Shown here: positions 32,565 to 42,481 of the stretch, piece by piece
Numbering within the stretch: the stretch's first letter is position 1
How the letters are laid out: the number at the start of each line of letters is the position of its first letter
Assembly: GCA_905221605.1 (NCBI GenBank)
Contig: CAJNDS010000292.1
Location: forward strand, 64,001-109,152
Direction: 5' to 3'
Length of the DNA stretch: 45,152 bases
DNA from: Symbiodinium natans
Lineage: Eukaryota > Sar > Dinophyceae > Suessiales > Symbiodiniaceae
Program-made: the position numbers and the translations under genes
The notes under the pieces: model-generated
Told to the model about the DNA's origin: nothing
Seen by the model: the letters and a program-made list of their open reading frames with translations, nothing else
Databases searched by the model: none

Positions 32565-33807
32565 CTCAATCGATCTTGTTGATCGTCGTTGTGATTCGCA
32601 ATCGGCTCCCAGAATCATCAACGACCGTCACCTCTGAGCTGCCAATGCTGTTCCGACTCAAAGCATTCCGCTGGCTCGCCAATGTGCTCTGCAATGATGC
32701 TCCGGGTCCTGCTGTGCGACCCGCTCCCAATAGGAAGCTGAGCTTCGATGGCAACGCAATGTGCCGGTGGATGGAATGCTGTCCAGAGTGCACCATGTCC
32801 CAATGGAGACCATCAGTCAGCTCGCGCAATGTGGTCTGCGTGTCCAAAAGCACCAATGTGCCAATCTCTTCCGGAGTCAGGACAATCTCAGCCTCATCCT
32901 GTGGAGGCTCGAGAATGGTGGCAAATCCGCAGTAGCTCTGGTTATGCCAATGCTTCAAACCACCAGTGCCATCAGCATTCTTCAATACCACTGGCAATCT
33001 TCCCACTGCATGGTTCACACCAATGATCATCAGGTTCTCATCTCTCAATGCCTTGATGCTTGGGATCTGATCAATCCACATCAATAGCTTCGAAAGGCTG
33101 TGTGCCACCGAAAGGAAGGAATTCGCCTGCTGGCACGGAAAATCGCTGACCAATAACCTGCCTGTCTCGACCAATCGCATAGCAAGTGTGTCTGGCAATG
33201 CAATGAAGCAGGGAAAGGAGACCAATGCATCCGGGATTGTTGGAACCGGGTGCAAATGCACAATCCGCCAATTGCTAATGAGCATTGTGCGAAGGCTCAA
33301 TGGCAGAAAGGATTGGTTAGCATGCCACAGCCAATCCGGGGAGAAATTGGCGACTTGTCCCAATGTTCTTCCAGGCTGTGCATTCAATCGCATCAATCCC
33401 CAGGCAATGGCCACTGAGGGGCCGCATCCCAGAGGATCGGGCCACCTGCTGGACTTGAGGCAATCCAATGTCACCAGCCGCAATGGATTGACGTCCAGGG
33501 CTTCCAATGGGGTCAGGCTCCCGGTATCCGATGCGTTGATGAGCATCGTGCAGATCCCCTTCTCAATGAGCCGCAATTTCTTCAATACCGCCTTCGCCCT
33601 TGGGACGTCCAATGCGACGTGTCTCGCAATGGACTGGCAGAGCTGCTCGTCCGGCAGCCAACCAATGGAATCCACAATCATCTGTTGAAGATTCCCAATT
33701 CCCATTGTGGCATCTCGGATCAATCTCTCCTTTCTCTCCTTCAATTCTTCCAAGCTGAGCACCTGGGCTGGCAATGCCACTTGCTGAGGCATCGGTGCGT
33801 CGGCCAT
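32565..33807 (-). CDS. Extra intact ORF of the copia element, 413 codons, function unknown
   Basis: The ATG is at 33807 (MADAPMPQQVALPAQVLSLE) and the frame is unbroken to a stop at 32566. It lies between RNase H and the 3' LTR, on the same strand as gag-pol, after 660 bp without genes. That is where some plant copia (Sirevirus) and gypsy elements carry an env-like or accessory gene. I see no signal peptide, no clear membrane segment, no zinc knuckle and no nuclease motif. There is a charged N-terminal helix (LEELKERKERLIRD), a leucine-rich middle and a C-terminal half with HWHNQSYCGFATILEPPQDE, then TPEEIGTLVLLDTQTTLREL. An accessory or host-derived protein is possible. It is intact while pol is broken. 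Confidence 0.7.
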
Positions 33808-34466
33808 GGCTGATGCAGGCTACACAATGTCAGACCAATGTCTCACGCACACAAAGCTCTAAGCTCCGAGACCTGAATGAGTGATCGCAATGTGACGCAA
33901 TGTAAGCCACAGTTCAGCGTGACCAATGCTTCAAAATTCGCAGAAAATCAATTCTTCATGCAATCCACTCACCGGAAAATCAATTCAGGATTTCGGGGTC
34001 TATGTACAATGACAGTCAGAAGGAGCAATTTGTTCAATTGCAGTGCCTTGACGGTCTCTGTTTGCCAATGTCGTTTCAATGGCGGTCCGCTCCTAACCGC
34101 AATGCGTTGACGGCGGTTGAGCGATGCTCATAAAGTCAATCTTAAACACAATAAACAATAAACAACATGACTGACCGAACAATGCACAATGCAGTGACTG
34201 ACATGTCGTGCTCATGACCGCAATGTCAATGCACATGCAATGTACTGTCAAGACAGCAATGTTCTTCTCTCTCTCTTTCTCTCAATGCTCAACGCAATCC
34301 AATTTAGACCGCGGAGGTCGAAGCGAAAACGACACAATTCCTCGGTCCCTCAAACAGGACCGGAAGAGCAATGCAATGACCCAAGCCCCGTAAGGCCGCG
34401 GGCAAGAAGGGTCGGGCGGGAGGGGAAACAAAGGAAAAATGAAACAATTTTTTTTCGATCCAGTGC
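33808..34466 (-). other. Non-coding spacer between RNase H and the extra ORF, CAAT-dense
   Basis: No long frame. 27 CAAT tetramers counted on the plus strand between 33841 and 34440, about one per 22 bases. Could hold a promoter or leader for the extra ORF; nothing specific is recognised. Confidence 0.5.
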
Positions 34467-35500
34467 TCAGCCATATCGAAATGGGTTCCTGACCAATCCA
34501 AGCTTTCCAATGAGGTTGTGCAGTGTCTCAGTGGAGACGTATTTGGTCAATACATCTGCCGGGTTGAACTTGGTTCCTATCTTACGTACTTGCAGCAATC
34601 CGCTCTGTACAAGATTTTGCATGTACAAGTAGCGCAATTCTACGTGCTTTGTACGCTTTCCAGCACCAAATCTAGTAGCCATACTCTTACCTGCAGTAGA
34701 ATCGGTGTACGCAACAATTTGCACGCGTCGCGCAAACTCCGCTTCCAAGACAAGATTCTTTACGAACAATGCCTCGTTCACTCCTTGGCCGATGGCGTAA
34801 AGTTCAGCCTCGCCTGAAGACAATGCCACAGTGGCCTGCGTCCTCGAGGAGTGAATGACATCGCAATCAAGAATCTGCACCGTGCTTCCGCTGGTGCTCT
34901 TGCGTGTTCGAGAACAACCTGCCCAATCGCTGTCCACATAGCAAGCAACGTCAAGGGTACAGCGCCAATCGACCAGCATCTGGCTCGGGCGTAGTCGTAG
35001 AACAGACTGCTTCGTGCCTACAATGTACCTCAACAAGTGCTTCAGCTTAGCTAGACTCTCCAATGTGGGCGACTTCACGTCACGTGAGAGTTCCTTAACA
35101 GCGTAAGAGCAATCCGGCCGAACGAAAGCTAGCCAGAGCAATTTCCCTACTGCGGTTCGGTACTTAGCGTGCTCAGCTGGCTCCAATGGCGTGTCTGCGT
35201 CTTGCATGCGTTTCAATGCGGTCGTGCCAGTGGTGTTGACATTGTTTGCCGATTCCATCTGGTAGATTTTAAGCAGTTCCTCAATGTAACCCTGCGACAT
35301 GAACATGTCAATCGAATCGCCGTTGTGCTTGAGGCGACGTCCGAGAAACGAATGTTCTGTTCCAGGCTCCAATGAGCCAGTGATCTTCACCAACAGTTCT
35401 TTGCCTAAGGCTTCAATGAACAACTTCGACTGCTCAGAATCTCCAACAATCAGCAAGTCATCTACGTAGGCCAAAACATACAGCTGTTTGGACGAATGAC
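34467..35500 (-). pseudogene. copia pol: end of reverse transcriptase and RNase H
   Basis: It opens with LYVLAYVDDLLIV, the polymerase active site with the YVDD box, in a different frame from the upstream part. It continues through the connection (GYIEELLKIYQME; YRTAVGKLLWLAFVRPDCSY) to RNase H: DVACYVDSDWAGC, VALSSGEAELYAIGQG, VAYTDSTAGKSMA, KHVELRYLYMQN and FNPADVLTK. All expected acidic RNase H positions (D of DSDWAG, E of GEAEL, D of TDS) are present. It ends with a stop at 34467. It has no ATG of its own near the start, so it depended on the upstream frame. Confidence 0.9.
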
Positions 35501-36145
35501 AATCAAGTTCCCGTCAGACTTGCATCGTCTGAATCCTAGCTTAGCCATGACTTTGGCAAAATGCTCTTGCCACAATCGAGGGCTTTGTTTCAGGCCATAC
35601 ATAGCTTTGTTCAATTTCCACAGGCACTTGAAATCGGGGTAGTACTCAGCCGGTGGCCAAATGAAAATGTCTTCAGTCATCGGCGCATGCAGGAATGCTG
35701 TAGACACATCTGCAAGGTTAATACACCAATTGCGTGCCAACGCCATGATCAACATGATGCGTAACGTGACCAATGACGGCGTGCTCGCAAACAGCGTGTC
35801 AGAGTCCAATGCCTGTGCGTCCTGATAGCATCCCTGGACTACCAATCTCATCCGCAAATCCGTGTCTGTTTTCCATCTCTTGACCCATTTGACACCAATG
35901 GCATTCCTGATTTGCTCTTCAGTGCACTCTTCAATTGGCTTCTCGGTGTAAACCGTGAAGTCTTTCATGGACTTCATCTCTTTGTTCATACCAATCTTTT
36001 GGGCTTCTTCAGGGAATTCACGGGTGATGTCCCAAATGATCGGTTCCGAGAGTTTCAATTCTTCTTTGTATTCTTCACTGTCGTAGTTGACTTCTACAGG
36101 GATGTCAATGCCATCTTTGGTCGTGACCTTAGCTACACCAACCTG
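35462..36145 (-). pseudogene. copia pol: first part of reverse transcriptase
   Basis: The frame begins within the integrase end (GQVGVAKVTTKDGIDIPVEV) and reads GVKWVKRWKTDTDLRMRLVV, then INLADVSTAFLHAPM, the first catalytic Asp motif, then LNKAMYGLKQSPRLWQEHF. It stops at 35462 just where YVDD is due. Two frame breaks, at about 36130-36145 and 35475-35495, separate it from integrase and from the rest of RT. Each needs a one-base change. Programmed shifting is possible in principle, but Ty1/copia elements normally read this stretch as one frame. Confidence 0.88.
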
Positions 36146-39100
36146 TCCGCAAATCCAATTCGTTCCATTCCTTCAGAGGTCCTACCTGCCAATGCTGCGA
36201 GGGTGGCAATCTTCTAACAGTGCGAACTTTCACTACACCGTCTTCTGTTGCCACAATGATTTCATTCGCCTCGGTGTCTCTACCTAGCCACAAAGCAATC
36301 TTCCAGGGCGTGTCTGCCTTTCGTGCTTTCGAAGGGGTAATGACCTTCGCTTGTACGCACTCTGCAAATTCGCACAATCCACCTTCATAGTTTCGGTTCC
36401 ACCTACGAAAGTACGATGTGAATCCGTCAGAATGCACGAGGTATCGGTTAATCAACCACTGCGCATGTTTGACTGCCCAAGGATACAATGCACTGTTGGA
36501 GTCAATCGCAAAACCAGTGTTGTGCTCAACCTGATACAGTAGCGTACGCAATTGTCCGTACAATGTGCGTTGCATCTGTCCTACAGATCCACTTGACTGG
36601 GAATGTTCCTTTGGGGCTGCACGCAGGCTCAATCCACCTAACTCAGAGCAAACACGTTGACATAATGCTTTGAGGGGACTCTCCTGGTCGTACTGCAATA
36701 CGCCAAATGTCCTACCACATTCGAAGATGAATTTCTTCAGTTCGGCTACACTGTAGTCAATCTCACCTTTCGATGGGACAACGACAGCCATGCCCAATCC
36801 AGATATCACGTCAACTGCAGACAGAACCTTCTGCAGAGGCAAATCCTTGTTCGTGGCACTAAAGCAATAGTCCACTTGGATAACAGGCTGACGGTCAATC
36901 TGTTTCTTGGCTGGGCCATGTCTGCCTTTCGCCTTGACACAATGTGGGCACCAATCTCTAAACGGCAAATGAGTCAATTCGTGTTGTTTTCTTTCGGACG
37001 AGGAGGGTTCTCCAGGAACCTTCAATCCTTTCGGGACTCTCGCGTGTCTGTCAGAGGTTTCCTGTTCAGTTCTCTCATACTCAATCGGAATGGGAACGAA
37101 AACAGAGAATCCTCTCCATGCTTGAAACAAATCCCTACGAGGATCTTGTTCGGGTTCCTTCACAGCACCATCTTCATCACGAACAGAACACCAATAGTCC
37201 TCAATTTCTGTGCCATTCGATTCAGGGAACTGAGATTCCACAATGTATGTGTAGCGATCTGCCATCAGTGAATCGCCAAATTCGTTATCTCGCTTGGCAT
37301 CAATCGGGGAAGGCTCATCATCAGGATGAACCAAATCAGTTCGTTTCTGGTGAATCATGCGAATCCAAAACGTAGGCAATTGAACCCAATAGTCAGTAGT
37401 TCGCTCCGTTCCAGTCAATGGGTCAGGAGTGTGGAAGAGCCGCAATAGATCTTCTTTCATCTTGTTGTCAAACACTTGAACAGAACGCAATCTGCTCAAA
37501 ATCGTGTTTTCAGAGTCCAAGGTCTCCAATACCTCGGTCCCTCGGCTCAACACACGACGCTCAATGGAAGAACTACTGGGCTGTAGCGCTTCAGAACTGG
37601 GCTTCAATGCCTGCGAGGGCTCAGGCTTAGGTGATGTTTTGGGCTGAGGCTTCAATGCTGTCGAGGGCTGCGAAGTCTCCGGGCGCTTCCGCAGCCTTTG
37701 CTTCAATGCAAAGCGAGTGCTCCCAGTCCACGTTCGATCATCCTTAGCCTTGGAGTCCTCCAATGAACGAAAATCCGCGTCAATCACCGTTTTACGACTG
37801 CCATCCTTGTAGGACTTACGGGTTTCTCTCCTACCTGTCAATCTCTCTTCTTCTACGGGCATCTCTGTGCTCAATCTGCCAAGGTCAAACATGGCACTTC
37901 TGGGCTTCACGTGATGACGAATCAATTGATGTGTCTTGTCATCTACTTCCCAGTAGTCCATGTGCTTGAAGTCTTGCTTCTTCCTACCTTTCTGTGCAGC
38001 AGCAATGAGCGAGGAGATCTTAGACACATGATCATAAGCAAGATCAGCAATGTCTGTTACACCGCGAAGTTCCACATCCAATGCTGTGAGGTCAATCTCT
38101 GCCATGAGAGAGTTAATCTCCAATTCGCTTTTGGGTACATCGGACGATGAGAAAGGAATCACAGTAGGAGTAAGATACACCAATGTACCTTGACGAACAA
38201 TGGGCACCGGAAGTCCTGTGGGAGTGATCAATGCCATGAAGTCGCGAGACATGACTGTCCAGAAATCTTGCAAGAGAAAACGAGAAACACTAACCAATGG
38301 AAACGGGATGTTTTCACACACATAAAACTGGATACACACTGAATGACCATTGCAATCGAGTTCAACAACTCTCTTGCCCAAAATGTTGAGGGTTTTGCCT
38401 GAAATGCTCCTAAGGGCTGGACAATCAGAACCAACAGGGAGCAATGGGTAGTCCTCTGCAAACCACGGAGGACAGCAATTCGCGGATGCTCCGCTGTCGA
38501 ACAAAATCCAACTCTTGTCGACAATTCCAGACTGCAAGTGAAACTCTGCTAGCGTGTCTGAAGGTGGGTCAATCAGCGACTGACTGGACTGTTCAATGCG
38601 ATTCAAACAGTCGTCGGTAGTCTGCTCAATGCTCTCAACTCTCGCTGGCACTCCGGTCGACAGAACACCAATGAGCATCAAAGCTCCAATGAACATCTTG
38701 CTCAGTAACCCAGGTTGTGATGGCCTTGCAATGCCACCTCGCGTTCGTCTTTGAGAGAGCAATGGGTTGGAGGAACTTGCGAGCTCTTCTGTCTCTCCAA
38801 TCTCTTCTTCTCGGCTCTCAATGACAGGCGAAGTCATGACTGCCGCTGCAGTCTCAATCGCACCTGAGGCTCTGGCAATGTCTGTCTGAGGTTGGAGCAA
38901 TGTTTGAGACTGTGACTGATCTGCAAGACCGGACTCGAACCAATCATACGACCAATCATCAGACCACCAACTGTAGTCATCATCGCACCAATCGTCATAC
39001 CACCAATCATCCTCTACAAGCGCGCCTTGCCAATCTCCGTACCACCAGCTGGCATCATCATCATTCCAATCCCAGTTCCAATCATTCTCTACGTTTCCTT

Positions 39101-40091
39101 CCTGTGTCGCGGCAATCGTGGCGGGCCCTTCTTCGTACACTGCACCTTGTTTCGCATGCGGGCATTCCTTTGACCAATGTGCAGGTGAACCACAAACAAA
39201 GCAACCTGTGCCTTTTCCAATGCTCTTTCCTTTTCCTTTTCCTCTTCCTTTGAATCCTTTTCCTTTTCCACCTTTTCCTTTTCCTTTGCCTTTGAATCCC
39301 TTTCCTTTGCTCTTGCCGCTCTTTCCTTTGTTCCAATTCCAATTCTTTCCTTTTCCTTTTCCTCTGAACTTTCCTTTTCCTTTCAGCGCCCCAATGTCCA
39401 TTGGCGCTGGTCCCTGGGAATTGTTTGATGCTGTCTGCCAATTTGCCAAATGTCGGCTCTGGTAATACTGCTTCATGATCTGCAGCACATCGCTGAATGT
39501 TGTCAATGCATCTACGTTCAACCGAAGGTGTTGTTGCAATGAACCTGACGTCTTCGTCACCATCAATGTGACAAGCAGGTCGTCATCCAATGCTCGTCCT
39601 GTGGCCTTCTCACGCTTGTTCTTCAATGAGATAAACTCAGTCAAATCCGCTTCGAAACTGGCGTCTCTGAGCTTGAAATCCAAAATCCGACTCAACAGGC
39701 TCACCCCCCTTGCTCTGTCAGGCAATGAAAACCGATCATACAACTGTCGCCAAGTTTCGAAACCGTTTCCGTGCTCGTTCAATCTCACTACCAATCTTGC
39801 TGGTCCATCTGTGATCTGTGCAAGCAAATAGTGCAATTGCTTTGAGAACACAATGAGGTTTGAGTTCGGGGAATTCGAGTGCTCAAAAGCAATCAGGTGT
39901 TCATCAGTGCACGGTACTGCTGCTCCTTCCAATCTGCCCATAATCTCAAGAGCCATGGGTTTGTACAATGCTACATAGGACTTCAGCTGCCAACTCCAAT
40001 CTTCCCACTTCTCTGATTCGCCATGGTAGTGTGGCGGTGGGAACAATTTAATCTCGCCTCCGAGTCCTTGGAAATCGCCGAAAACAGCCAT
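36129..40091 (-). CDS. copia Gag-protease-integrase polyprotein, 1320 codons
   Basis: The ATG at 40091 (MAVFGDFQG) is used; a GTG upstream was set aside. Order: Gag core with LANWQTASNNSQGPAPMDIG; a long Lys-Gly-rich basic stretch (repeated GKGKGK); zinc knuckle CFVCGSPAHWSKEC near residue 295; an acidic Trp/Asp-rich segment; one hydrophobic stretch (MFIGALMLIGVL) near 465; aspartic protease ILFDSGASANCC near 528; integrase HELTHLPFRDWCPHC (zinc HHCC) near 1040; catalytic Asp in QVDYCF near 1072; and Asp in LQYDQES near 1132. Thirty-six positions after that Asp, where Glu should stand, GSVGQ has Gly (codon 36579-36581). The frame closes at 36129 within the link to RT, one base out of phase. 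Confidence 0.93.
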   Translation of the reverse strand: MAVFGDFQGLGGEIKLFPPPHYHGESEKWEDWSWQLKSYVALYKPMALEIMGRLEGAAVPCTDEHLIAFEHSNSPNSNLIVFSKQLHYLLAQITDGPARLVVRLNEHGNGFETWRQLYDRFSLPDRARGVSLLSRILDFKLRDASFEADLTEFISLKNKREKATGRALDDDLLVTLMVTKTSGSLQQHLRLNVDALTTFSDVLQIMKQYYQSRHLANWQTASNNSQGPAPMDIGALKGKGKFRGKGKGKNWNWNKGKSGKSKGKGFKGKGKGKGGKGKGFKGRGKGKGKSIGKGTGCFVCGSPAHWSKECPHAKQGAVYEEGPATIAATQEGNVENDWNWDWNDDDASWWYGDWQGALVEDDWWYDDWCDDDYSWWSDDWSYDWFESGLADQSQSQTLLQPQTDIARASGAIETAAAVMTSPVIESREEEIGETEELASSSNPLLSQRRTRGGIARPSQPGLLSKMFIGALMLIGVLSTGVPARVESIEQTTDDCLNRIEQSSQSLIDPPSDTLAEFHLQSGIVDKSWILFDSGASANCCPPWFAEDYPLLPVGSDCPALRSISGKTLNILGKRVVELDCNGHSVCIQFYVCENIPFPLVSVSRFLLQDFWTVMSRDFMALITPTGLPVPIVRQGTLVYLTPTVIPFSSSDVPKSELEINSLMAEIDLTALDVELRGVTDIADLAYDHVSKISSLIAAAQKGRKKQDFKHMDYWEVDDKTHQLIRHHVKPRSAMFDLGRLSTEMPVEEERLTGRRETRKSYKDGSRKTVIDADFRSLEDSKAKDDRTWTGSTRFALKQRLRKRPETSQPSTALKPQPKTSPKPEPSQALKPSSEALQPSSSSIERRVLSRGTEVLETLDSENTILSRLRSVQVFDNKMKEDLLRLFHTPDPLTGTERTTDYWVQLPTFWIRMIHQKRTDLVHPDDEPSPIDAKRDNEFGDSLMADRYTYIVESQFPESNGTEIEDYWCSVRDEDGAVKEPEQDPRRDLFQAWRGFSVFVPIPIEYERTEQETSDRHARVPKGLKVPGEPSSSERKQHELTHLPFRDWCPHCVKAKGRHGPAKKQIDRQPVIQVDYCFSATNKDLPLQKVLSAVDVISGLGMAVVVPSKGEIDYSVAELKKFIFECGRTFGVLQYDQESPLKALCQRVCSELGGLSLRAAPKEHSQSSGSVGQMQRTLYGQLRTLLYQVEHNTGFAIDSNSALYPWAVKHAQWLINRYLVHSDGFTSYFRRWNRNYEGGLCEFAECVQAKVITPSKARKADTPWKIALWLGRDTEANEIIVATEDGVVKVRTVRRLPPSQHWQVGPLKEWNELDLRTGWCS

Positions 40092-40145
40092 CCTAGCAAT
40101 GTAGGGCTCAATCACAGTTAAGGAGTCCCTGGGCTTCGCCGCAGA

Positions 40146-40157
40146 GCTCCGCTACCA
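40146..40157 (-). other. Primer-binding site of the copia element
   Basis: TGGTAGCGGAGC directly follows the 5' LTR in element sense. TGG complements a tRNA CCA end, and the sequence resembles the TGGTATCAGAGC initiator-Met-type site of many copia elements. The same 12 bases occur at 44470 before the second gag ORF. Confidence 0.8.
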
Positions 40158-40373
40158 TGAAATTTTACAAGATCAACGTTCACAGACTGGTTTGATCACA
40201 CAATCCAGAATACACAAGATGCACAGCAAAGTCACTTGATGCAATCACTCACTCAGCAATCTTGTTTGTGCCGCCTTGAGCCAAAGCATCGAGTCAATGC
40301 TCATGTTGAGCATGTCGCTGTGCCAATGCTTCTCTTGAAGCATGCCAATTGTGACCTTATATTCTAACTAACA
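40158..40373 (-). repeat. 5' LTR (216 bp)
   Basis: In element sense it begins TGTTAGTTAGAATATAAGG: a TTAG duplication lengthens it by four bases relative to the other LTR. One further substitution, CAACG against CAATG. It carries TTTGGCTCAAG in element sense at 40285-40275. Confidence 0.95.
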
Positions 40374-40435
40374 CTTAAGCCCCCCTTAAGCTCCCCCTTA
40401 AGCCCCCCCTTAAGCCCCCCCTTAAAGCCCCCTTT
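40374..40435. repeat. CCCCCTTAAG minisatellite, right half
   Basis: CTTAAGCCCCCCTTAAGCTC and further CCCCCCTTAAG units directly follow the 5' LTR, the first five bases being the second copy of the CTTAA target duplication. About six units. Confidence 0.85.
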
Positions 40436-40870
40436 ACAGTTAGAGAAAGTTCCGGCGCCAAACAAGTTCACACTTTGCCGCCTTGCTGCCTGCTGTTCTA
40501 ATTTTGGGGGAAGACTGACACAAGACTTAGACTGGAACCGACTGAGAGGCTTATTTGTTTTACTCGCAACGAGGAGCTGTGAAAGCCAGATCTGGCTTCC
40601 CGTGTGTGAAAAAAACGCCGCAACTAGGCCCAAAAATGGCTCCTAAACTTGGGTTCCAATTTGAAGCTCCAACCTGGGTGGCCTTGTATGTTCACACAGG
40701 AAATCCAAAATCTAGGGCCCGTTTTCGGTGCCCAGAATTGAGCTGCTTTTGGAACCCATTTGAGTTCAAATATAATTGAAATCAACTCACAAACAAGATT
40801 TTTTCCATTCGATACTGTTTGCATCAACACTCAAGAAAACAAAAAATGCCGTCGATACGCGTGTTCTTGG
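40436..40870. repeat. Direct repeat, copy A
   Basis: Starts TTAGAGAAAGTTCCGGCGCC and runs through GACTGACACAAGACTTA, CCAATTTGAAGCT, CCAGAATTGAGCTGCTTTTG and CATCAACACTCAAGAAAAC to a GATACGCGT end. It is repeated in the same orientation at 42482-42842. No coding capacity is recognised; probably LTR or UTR sequence of an older retroelement. Confidence 0.85.
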
Positions 40871-41185
40871 CTTTGCCAAACTTGTGTCTTTAGCTGGCAT
40901 TCAAGACAAAGCACTCTTGCATTGTTCGCGTGCGATCTTTCTCGCACTGTGGAGGTCACTTCGGCTTCCCTACCTTTTGGAGTTGATTTCTTGCCCTCTT
41001 TTTGTGTCTCCAAATCCACACACCTTTCACCACCCGCACACTTCCACACTTGAACAGCCAGCAGAACCCAGCCAACACACACGCAAACGCACACCACCCA
41101 CTAAAGCCACTTTGCACCCACATAATGACACACACCACACTCCATGACACACACGACTCTCTGCCAAAACGCCGAAAACCAGAAC
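40862..41185 (-). repeat. Inverted repeat, left copy (of 43500-43810)
   Basis: Its reverse complement matches 43500-43810 over about 310 bp: CGTTTTGGCAGAGA, GTGTCATGGAGTGTGGTGTG, GTGGGTGCAAAGTGGCTTTA, GTTGGCTGGGTTCTGCTGGC, then GATCGCACGCGAACAATGCA and AGCTAAAGACA. It has a few substitutions and small indels. Confidence 0.85.
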
Positions 41186-42481
41186 ACACCACACCCATTC
41201 ACAATGAAAACAAGGTAAACACACACAGACACTGCAAGGTCACTGTTTTTTTTATTTGGTGTTACTTCTAAGACTTCATGCGTTACCACCCTTTACCCAC
41301 ACACTGACACTTTCCTTGCACACTGAAGCCAAAGACATGCACCCGCAAACCACTTTGCAACCACAAATGCTCACACACACACATCCACAAAACTCTTGCA
41401 CAAAAACAGCCGAAACTATGGATATCTTAAGTTCCGATTGCAATTTTTTTCACTGTCCGACAGCTTACCGGGCTGACAGCACTCACCAAAACACTTGCTG
41501 AACGATCTGTTTGTGTTTTAGTTCAGGGCGGTTTCTGGAAACTCTCTCTCTGAAGCTTGCAACTGAACCGAGAGATCATTCCAACAAAAAACAAAGAAAA
41601 CATTAAGCAAAAAGCAAGAGAAAAATTCTGTTCAGACGGGCAAAGGCAATTTGAACTGAACAAAATAAAAAGTGTTGCTGTGCATAAGTCTGCTACTAAA
41701 TCTGAAGAAAGTTGTTCAAGTTTCACGACTCTGGCTTCTTTCCAGTTTTCTCGATTTCTCCAAAGTTCAAAAAGAAAAACCAATGTTTTTGCAGTTCTTG
41801 CCAACATTGAAAAACAATCACACTGACCTCTCCCCATCATGGCCAGAACGACTTAAGAGTCGCCCAGCCTCGATTTCCATTCCATTCAACTTTTTTGACA
41901 AAGCTTCGATTGCTTTCTCTTGTCTTTGATTTTCCAAAATGGCCAAACAGAAATTCAAGGCACACTGAAATTTGACAGAAGATTGAGCATCTTTCAGGCT
42001 GGTTGCCCTTCTTTCTGTGTTGCAATTCTTCCCTGGATTCAGCACCTTTCAAAATTTCTGAAGTCTCCGAAAATGTAGAAAAAACCCTCAAAATCAACAC
42101 TTGATCAGTCGAATTTGTTGAATTTACTCTGGTGTTTCGCTCGCTTCGCTTGAACTTCTTCACATTCTGGGTAATACACTTGCAATTTTCAAATGGCTTG
42201 GCTTGGACGTCGCGCGCAACCTCAACGAATCAACACCACGGTTGAACTTGTCTCGTCCTGCAGTTGATTTCTGTCCAAACGGCACTGTCAGAGACTTTTA
42301 AAAACACTTGTTTCAAAGCACTGAACTTTTCCAAGCTGCAGTTTCTACCGACGTTGACTCTGCACTCTTCTTTTCTCCTCTTCTGCCTTCAGGCCTTGCA
42401 CCAAAACCTGCAGAATCTGAAACCCAAGATGAGGGGCAGCAAAAGATCGAGAAGGTAGAGAAGCTCCAGTGACCTCCACAG
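41186..42481. other. No gene recognised; AC-rich retroelement-type spacer
   Basis: AC-rich runs (CACACAC) at 41215-41400 continue the composition of the preceding repeat. 41520-42480 has short frames on both strands, with no domain. It lies between two copies of the direct repeat and is likely mobile-element sequence. Confidence 0.4.

Larger units (their letters stand above)
31885..40373 (-). mobile_element. Nearly complete Ty1/copia LTR retrotransposon with an extra 3' ORF
   Basis: Minus orientation: 5' LTR 40158-40373, primer-binding site 40146-40157, gag-protease-integrase 40091-36129, reverse transcriptase and RNase H 36145-34467, an extra ORF 33807-32566, 3' LTR 31885-32096. Integrase before reverse transcriptase marks it as Ty1/copia. 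The LTRs have TG...CA ends and differ by one substitution (32 and 35 bases from one end: CAATG in the left, CAACG in the right) and a 4-bp duplication, so insertion is recent. Pol has two frame breaks and a substituted integrase catalytic residue, so this copy is probably not autonomous. CAAT tetramers are very common on the plus strand throughout. Confidence 0.93.

Noticed and set aside
32565-33807. Calling the extra copia ORF an envelope gene
   Set aside because: Position alone fits; no signal peptide, cleavage site or clear membrane anchor was seen.
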